A stretch of DNA of 17,584 nt. It comes from CAZOHN01 sp964579325 (lineage in GTDB: Bacteria > Pseudomonadota > Alphaproteobacteria > Rhodobacterales > Rhodobacteraceae). Each line of letters starts with the position of its first letter. The first letter of the stretch is position 1. Shown one piece after another: positions 14,265 through 17,584 of this stretch. The notes below the pieces were generated by a model. The model searched no databases, had not been told where the DNA came from, and saw nothing but the letters and a program-made list of their open reading frames with translations. A program made the position numbers and the translations under genes. Location of the stretch: assembly GCA_964579325.1 (NCBI GenBank), contig CAZOHN010000056.1:1-17584 (forward strand). Direction: 5' to 3'.

Positions 14265-14918
14265 GGCCACACCTTCACCCTGAACGGCGCCGACCTTCTC
14301 GCCCTCCCCACCGGAGCGCTGTGGTGGGCAGAACGGCGCCTTCTCTGCGTCTCTGACCTGCACCTTGGCAAGTCCGACCGTGCCGCGCGGCGCTGGGGCA
14401 CATTGCTCCCGCCATACGAGGTCGCCGACACCCTCGCACGGCTCGACGCCGACCTCGCCATGACGCGGCCGGCGACCGTCGTTTGCCTCGGAGACAGCTT
14501 CGACGACCGTGAATCTGCCGATGCGCTCAGCGAAGATCACAGGCTTTGGCTGTCACGGCTCATGGCGGGGCGCCGGTGGCTCTGGATCGAGGGAAACCAC
14601 GACCCTGGCCCACTCGCGCTTGGCGGCAGCTACCTCTCGGAATGCCGCGAAGGCCCCCTCGCCTTCCGACACATCGCGCAGCCTGACGCCACGGCTGAGG
14701 TCTCGGGCCACTATCATCCGAAGGCCCGCGTCGCGGGCGTGACCCGGCCCTGCTTCCTGGTAGACGGCGCGCGCGCAATCCTTCCCGCCTACGGCACCTT
14801 CACCGGCGGGCTGCACGCCCACTCCGCACCGCTCGCGGCCCTGATGCGACCGGAGGCCCGCGCGCTCCTCCTTGGACCAAGGATCACCGTCGCGCCGATG
14901 CCGCGGGCTCAAGGGTGA
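14259..14918 (+). CDS. pdeM: Ligase-associated metallophosphoesterase PdeM
   Basis: This 219-residue calcineurin-like phosphoesterase has all main metal-binding motifs: SDLHLGK (D33, H35), LGDSFD (D79), EGNHD (N113, H114), RHI (H138) and GHYHPK (H151, H153). It matches the two-metal nuclease of the Lhr-Core/ligase/exonuclease repair cluster, whose Pseudomonas member is a manganese-dependent DNA endonuclease. The ATG at 14259 is chosen because MNGHTFTLNG begins the family-like sequence; a TTG at 14223 is the only upstream alternative in frame. It is separated from the helicase by an unusual 264 bases, and an SOS-like box covers its start. Its last 10 bases overlap the end of the convergent LytTR gene. 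Confidence 0.9.
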   Translation: MNGHTFTLNGADLLALPTGALWWAERRLLCVSDLHLGKSDRAARRWGTLLPPYEVADTLARLDADLAMTRPATVVCLGDSFDDRESADALSEDHRLWLSRLMAGRRWLWIEGNHDPGPLALGGSYLSECREGPLAFRHIAQPDATAEVSGHYHPKARVAGVTRPCFLVDGARAILPAYGTFTGGLHAHSAPLAALMRPEARALLLGPRITVAPMPRAQG

Positions 14919-15688
14919 TCCAGCCCCTCGACTGCGGATCGGTAGCCGCGACTAACGGGGACTCGCGTCCCGTTCTCGAGAACCACAAACAGCCGGCCAT
15001 CAGCCCGCTCCACCCTGGCGATAGCGTCGCGCGCAACCCAGTGCGAACGGTGCACCCGGATCCCCTCGATTGGCGCAACTTCGGAGATCGCGTCGGAAAA
15101 GCGCAGCAACAACCGGGTGTTGCCCTTCTCGGTCGTGACATCGACGTAGTGGTCGCTGACCGATAGGTGCAGGATCCGCCCCGCGACATCGCCCGGAAGT
15201 CGTTCGCCCAGGCGCGGCGCAGGAGGATGGTTCGCGGTCCCTTCGACAAGAACCTTCGCCGGCGCGCGGGTCTCGTCAGTCAGGAAGTGGCGCAGAAGCG
15301 CGACGCCGGAACCGATGATGAGGCAGACAAGGGCAACCTCGATCGGACTGGGAATCAAGGTGACGTGCAGGCCGAAGTACTTCAGTCCGATCTGGGGCAG
15401 GATCGGCCCGAGCGCTATGCCAAGGATAGCCGCGGACAGGAAAGAGGCCGGCAGATAGCCCGCCGGAGGATAGAGTGTCTGGATCGTGACGCGGATCGTG
15501 ATCCCGGCAGCAAGGCAAGCGCCGATTATCGTCAGCCAGAAAGCGGAACGCGGAAGGAAGCTGAGGCCCTCGTAGGTGCCGAACGGCCCCGAGACTGCGA
15601 AGAGCAGACTCAGCACCACCCATGACAACACAGGGGTAGGCGAAAGTATCGCCCTTCCGACGCTGTGCAGGAACCCGCCCAAAACCAA
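14909..15688 (-). CDS. Membrane-anchored LytTR-domain DNA-binding regulator
   Basis: This 259-residue protein has four predicted membrane helices (about 18-36, 48-68, 82-102 and 114-134). They are followed by a linker and a LytTR DNA-binding domain (about 160-255). LytTR marks are ILHLSVSDHYVDVTTE, RVHRSHWVAR (211-220), VVLENGTRVPVSRGYR (235-250). The domain is intact, so it should bind DNA while tethered to the membrane, with the helices perhaps sensing a lipophilic or membrane signal (inference). No receiver domain is present. There is no early ATG; TTG at 15688 is chosen because GTGAGGG lies 4 bases upstream and a promoter-like pair ends about 40 bases before it. A later start would cut into the first helix. 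It diverges from a thioesterase gene and overlaps pdeM tail to tail. Confidence 0.85.
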   Translation of the reverse strand: MVLGGFLHSVGRAILSPTPVLSWVVLSLLFAVSGPFGTYEGLSFLPRSAFWLTIIGACLAAGITIRVTIQTLYPPAGYLPASFLSAAILGIALGPILPQIGLKYFGLHVTLIPSPIEVALVCLIIGSGVALLRHFLTDETRAPAKVLVEGTANHPPAPRLGERLPGDVAGRILHLSVSDHYVDVTTEKGNTRLLLRFSDAISEVAPIEGIRVHRSHWVARDAIARVERADGRLFVVLENGTRVPVSRGYRSAVEGLDHP

Positions 15689-15726
15689 CCACCCTCACGG
15701 TCCGCAACATAATCGCGGTCCGCACT

Positions 15727-15755
15727 CAGATAGTTGCATGAGATGCAGTGATCAA
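15727..15755 (-). promoter_or_regulatory. Promoter of the LytTR gene, with TGCAT dyads
   Basis: On the minus strand TTGATC (15755-15750) and TATCTG (15732-15727) are 17 bases apart, predicting a start near 15720 and a leader of about 32 bases before the TTG start. The spacer contains TGCAT-GAG-ATGCA (15735-15747), an inverted repeat, and a third TGCAT lies at 15759-15763. These units could be an operator for either divergent gene. The stretch is noticeably A+T-rich for this genome. Confidence 0.42.
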
Positions 15756-15800
15756 TCTTGCATTGTAACACTTATGCTTAAGGATAAACGGCTGAAGCGC

Positions 15801-15806
15801 GAGGAG
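15801..15806 (+). promoter_or_regulatory. Ribosome binding site deciding the thioesterase start
   Basis: GAGGAG lies 3 bases before the ATG at 15810. The alternative in-frame ATG at 15774 has nothing comparable in front of it, so translation most likely begins at 15810. Confidence 0.6.
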
Positions 15807-15809
15807 CAC

Positions 15810-16208
15810 ATGGAACGGATCGACGCGAGCTTTGCCGCGCAGGGAATGATGGCGACGCTTGGTGCCCGTCTGGAGCGCGTGGAGCCCGGACGGGTGGTGA
15901 TCTCGGCCCCGATCCGCCCCGAAGTCGGCCAGCAGCATGGCTACGCCCATGCCGCGCTGGCCTTTGCCCTGGGCGACAGTGCGGCGGGCTACTCGGCGCT
16001 TTCGCTGATGGCCGAAGGGGCCGAGGTCGTGACCGTCGAGATGAAGATCAACCTCATCGCGCCGGCGACGGGGGAGCGGCTGGTCGCGACGGGCGAGGTC
16101 GTCAAGGCCGGGCGGCGCTTGACGGTGGTGCGGGCGACGGTCGAGGCCGAGACCGGGGGCGAACGCACGATCGTCGCCCTTCTCCTGGGGACGATGATCC
16201 CCACCTGA
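15810..16208 (+). CDS. PaaI-family hotdog thioesterase
   Basis: This 132-residue protein has the hotdog fold pattern of PaaI-type acyl-CoA thioesterases. The central helix HGYAHAALAFALGDSAAGYSA holds the usual first histidine and an aspartate; the family more often reads HGG at this point, so Y-A here is a variation. Strands VVTVEMKINLIAPA and LVATGEVVKAGRRLTVV follow, as expected. It should hydrolyse small or aromatic acyl-CoA esters in the cytoplasm, usually as a tetramer; the substrate cannot be told. It diverges from the LytTR regulator, which may or may not control it, and is convergent with folD. An upstream ATG at 15774 would add 12 charged residues. Confidence 0.88.
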   Translation: MERIDASFAAQGMMATLGARLERVEPGRVVISAPIRPEVGQQHGYAHAALAFALGDSAAGYSALSLMAEGAEVVTVEMKINLIAPATGERLVATGEVVKAGRRLTVVRATVEAETGGERTIVALLLGTMIPT

Positions 16209-16226
16209 GTGCCCGCAGACCGGCAA

Positions 16227-16254
16227 GCGCCCCTTGCGAGCAAGGCAGGGGCGC
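16227..16254. terminator. Strong hairpin between convergent genes, possible two-way terminator
   Basis: GCGCCCC (16227-16233) pairs with GGGGCGC (16248-16254), and TTGC with GCAA inside it, around a very small loop with a GGCA bulge. It lies 19 bases after the thioesterase stop and 60 bases after the folD stop on the other strand. No good T-run follows on either strand, so it could act as a Rho-assisted stop or a 3' stability hairpin. Confidence 0.4.
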
Positions 16255-16313
16255 CGCCGAAAAATCGCTTCCTGTCAGAGCTCTGCCGGACGTTTCTTAC
16301 AGAACTTCCCCGC

Positions 16314-17201
16314 TCAGGCGGTCAGGCCCTTGGGCTCAGGCAGGCCGTTGGACCGGCAGCAGGCGGTCAGGGTATTGGCGAGAAGGCAGGCAATGGTCAT
16401 CGGGCCGACGCCACCGGGAACGGGGGTGATCGCTCCGGCAACTTCGGCGCAGCTGGCATAGTCGCAATCGCCGACCAGCCGCATCTTTCCGTCGCGTTCG
16501 ATGCGGTTGATGCCGACGTCGATGACAGTGGCTCCGGGCTTGACGTAGGCGCCTGTCACCATCTCTGGGCGGCCGACCGCTGCGACGAGAATATCAGCGT
16601 TTGCGCAGACTTGCTCGAGGTTCTTCGTGCGGCTGTGAGCGATCGTCACGGTGCAGCTGTCGGCCAGCAGAAGCTGCGCCATCGGCTTGCCGACGATGTT
16701 CGACCGGCCAACCACGACGGCGTTCAGGCCCGAGAGCGATCCGTGGCGGTCGCGCAGGAGCATCAGGCAGCCGAGCGGCGTGCAGGGGATCATCGACTTC
16801 TGGCCGGTCGCCAGCAGGCCGACGTTCGAGATGTGGAACCCGTCGACATCCTTGGCGGGGTCGATGGCGTTGATCACGAGATCGGAGTTCAGGTGCGAGG
16901 GCAGCGGCAATTGCACAAGGATTCCATGCACCTGCGGATCGCCGTTGAGCTGCCCCACGAGCGCGAGCAGGTCTGCCTCGGAGGTCTCGGCGGGCAGCCG
17001 GTGCTCGAACGAGGCCATCCCGGCCTCGATGGTCTGGGCGTGCTTGTTGCGGACGTAGACCTGGGAGGCGGGGTCCTCTCCGACCAGCACCACGGCGAGG
17101 CCGGGCGTGATGCCCTTCGCCTTGAGCGCGGCCACATGTTCGGCCACCTGACCCCGCACCCGGGCGGCGAAGGCCTTCCCGTCGATCACGTCCGCGGACA
17201 T
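16314..17201 (-). CDS. folD: Methylenetetrahydrofolate dehydrogenase / cyclohydrolase
   Basis: This 295-residue FolD interconverts 5,10-methylene-, 5,10-methenyl- and 10-formyl-tetrahydrofolate with NADP(H) in the cytoplasm. Key marks are the catalytic Y49 and K53 in QVYVRNK, HGILVQLPLP (92-101), KDVDGFH (117-123), the cofactor loop VVGRSNIVGKP (163-173) and PVPGGVGPMT (260-269). The length is normal. The start ATG at 17201 has AAAGGA 6 bases upstream. It lies downstream of fhs on the same strand; Fhs makes 10-formyl-THF and FolD converts it onward, so both supply one-carbon units. The 153 bases between them contain a hairpin and an 11-bp tandem repeat. Confidence 0.97.
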   Translation of the reverse strand: MSADVIDGKAFAARVRGQVAEHVAALKAKGITPGLAVVLVGEDPASQVYVRNKHAQTIEAGMASFEHRLPAETSEADLLALVGQLNGDPQVHGILVQLPLPSHLNSDLVINAIDPAKDVDGFHISNVGLLATGQKSMIPCTPLGCLMLLRDRHGSLSGLNAVVVGRSNIVGKPMAQLLLADSCTVTIAHSRTKNLEQVCANADILVAAVGRPEMVTGAYVKPGATVIDVGINRIERDGKMRLVGDCDYASCAEVAGAITPVPGGVGPMTIACLLANTLTACCRSNGLPEPKGLTA

Positions 17202-17256
17202 CCTTAATCCTTTCCTAAAGTCGCGCCGGTGGCCCGCCGCGTTAACCGATGAGGAG

Positions 17257-17274
17257 AGGGCCCCAAGGGGCCCT
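17257..17274 (-). terminator. Hairpin in the fhs-folD gap
   Basis: AGGGCCCC and GGGGCCCT form a perfect inverted repeat around AA. On the minus strand it lies 80 bases after the fhs stop and 55 bases before folD, and is followed by CTCTCCTC, a pyrimidine tract but not a T-run. It may terminate fhs transcripts, or be a structure in the folD leader. Confidence 0.35.
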
Positions 17275-17296
17275 GTCGCTTGCGTTTTCCGTCCTG

Positions 17297-17340
17297 CACA
17301 ACCCGTACACAACCCGTACACAGGTCGTACACAGTAAACG
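17297..17340. repeat. 11-bp tandem repeat between fhs and folD
   Basis: CACAACCCGTA occurs twice exactly (17297-17307 and 17308-17318). A third copy, CACAGGTCGTA (17319-17329), differs at two or three positions, and a fragment CACAG follows at 17330. On the minus strand the unit reads TACGGGTTGTG, so the repeats lie upstream of folD. One unit equals about one helical turn, which would put identical contacts on the same face of the DNA, as in a multi-site operator. A chance duplication is also possible. Confidence 0.6.
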
Positions 17341-17354
17341 GCCCGGACGGTGCC

Positions 17355-17584
17355 TCAGAACAGCCCTTCGATGCGGCCATCGGCATCGAGCCGGATCACC
17401 TCGGCCGACGGCACCTTGGGCAGACCGGGCATCGTCATGATCTCACCGCAGATCGCCACGATGAACCCTGCCCCGGCCGAAAGCCGCACCTCGCGTACGG
17501 GAATGTCGTGGCCCTCGGGCGCGCCGCGCAGGTTGGGATCGGTCGAGAAGGAATACTGCGTCTTGGCCATGCAGACCGGCAGGT
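17355..17584 (-). CDS. fhs: Formate-tetrahydrofolate ligase, C-terminal end (partial)
   Basis: The last 75 residues of Fhs are visible; the rest lies beyond the right edge. The sequence CMAKTQYSFSTDP, then AGAGFIVAICGEIMTMPG and LPKVPSAEVIRL, ending GRIEGLF, is the standard Fhs C-terminus. The in-frame methionine at 17570 is internal, since the frame continues upstream with LPVC. Fhs joins formate to tetrahydrofolate using ATP and gives 10-formyl-THF. It is followed by folD on the same strand. Confidence 0.95.
   Translation of the reverse strand, partial: LPVCMAKTQYSFSTDPNLRGAPEGHDIPVREVRLSAGAGFIVAICGEIMTMPGLPKVPSAEVIRLDADGRIEGLF

Noticed and set aside
17297..17340. CRISPR array or replication iterons
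   Set aside because: Units are only 11 bases with no spacers, and no replication gene or AT-rich origin is near.
17204..17386. Short minus-strand frame across the 11-bp repeat
   Set aside because: Composition follows the DNA repeat, it overlaps the end of fhs, and has no ribosome binding site.

Overview
The window reads as chromosome of a high-GC alphaproteobacterium, most likely a member of the Rhodobacteraceae. This is inferred from four things. A tRNA-His lacks the encoded G-1 and carries A73 (an alphaproteobacterial trait). A GTTC-N7-GTTC SOS box sits directly in front of an mmcB-like gene. fhs and folD are adjacent. Gene ends abut or overlap tightly. No insertion sequence, phage gene, CRISPR array or rRNA was found.

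Layout. Positions 322-6915 (+) form one tight three-gene operon: a transglutaminase/DUF2126 protein, a circularly permuted ATP-grasp/alpha-E fusion and a second transglutaminase-like protein. This is the core of a predicted peptide-ligation or protein-tagging system whose substrate is unknown. The Anbu proteasome-like protease that often accompanies it is not in the window. tRNA-His (6956-7032, -) and a MarR-GNAT fusion regulator (7046-7996, -) follow. The regulator's upstream region, shared with a divergent small unknown gene (8144-8407, +), holds a perfect 12-bp palindrome. mmcB (8385-8858, -) has an SOS box. Just beyond it a rod-like RNA with a good promoter (about 8955-9118, +) has the layout of 6S RNA.

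Positions 9150-10957 (-) carry a small two-helix membrane protein and an HTTM (vitamin-K carboxylase-like) membrane protein. A DCC thiol-disulfide oxidoreductase (11096-11518, +) diverges from them across a perfect 11-bp inverted repeat that could be a symmetric two-way promoter. Next is half of the ligase-associated DNA repair cluster: Lhr-Core helicase (11601-13994, +) and the metallophosphoesterase PdeM (14259-14918, +). The ligase and exonuclease partners are absent here. A membrane-anchored LytTR regulator (14909-15688, -) overlaps the end of pdeM and diverges from a PaaI-type thioesterase (15810-16208, +).

The right edge is one-carbon metabolism: folD (16314-17201, -) downstream of the C-terminal end of fhs (17355 to beyond the edge, -). 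An unusual 11-bp tandem repeat lies between them. Functions are assigned by recognising motifs by eye; no database search was run.
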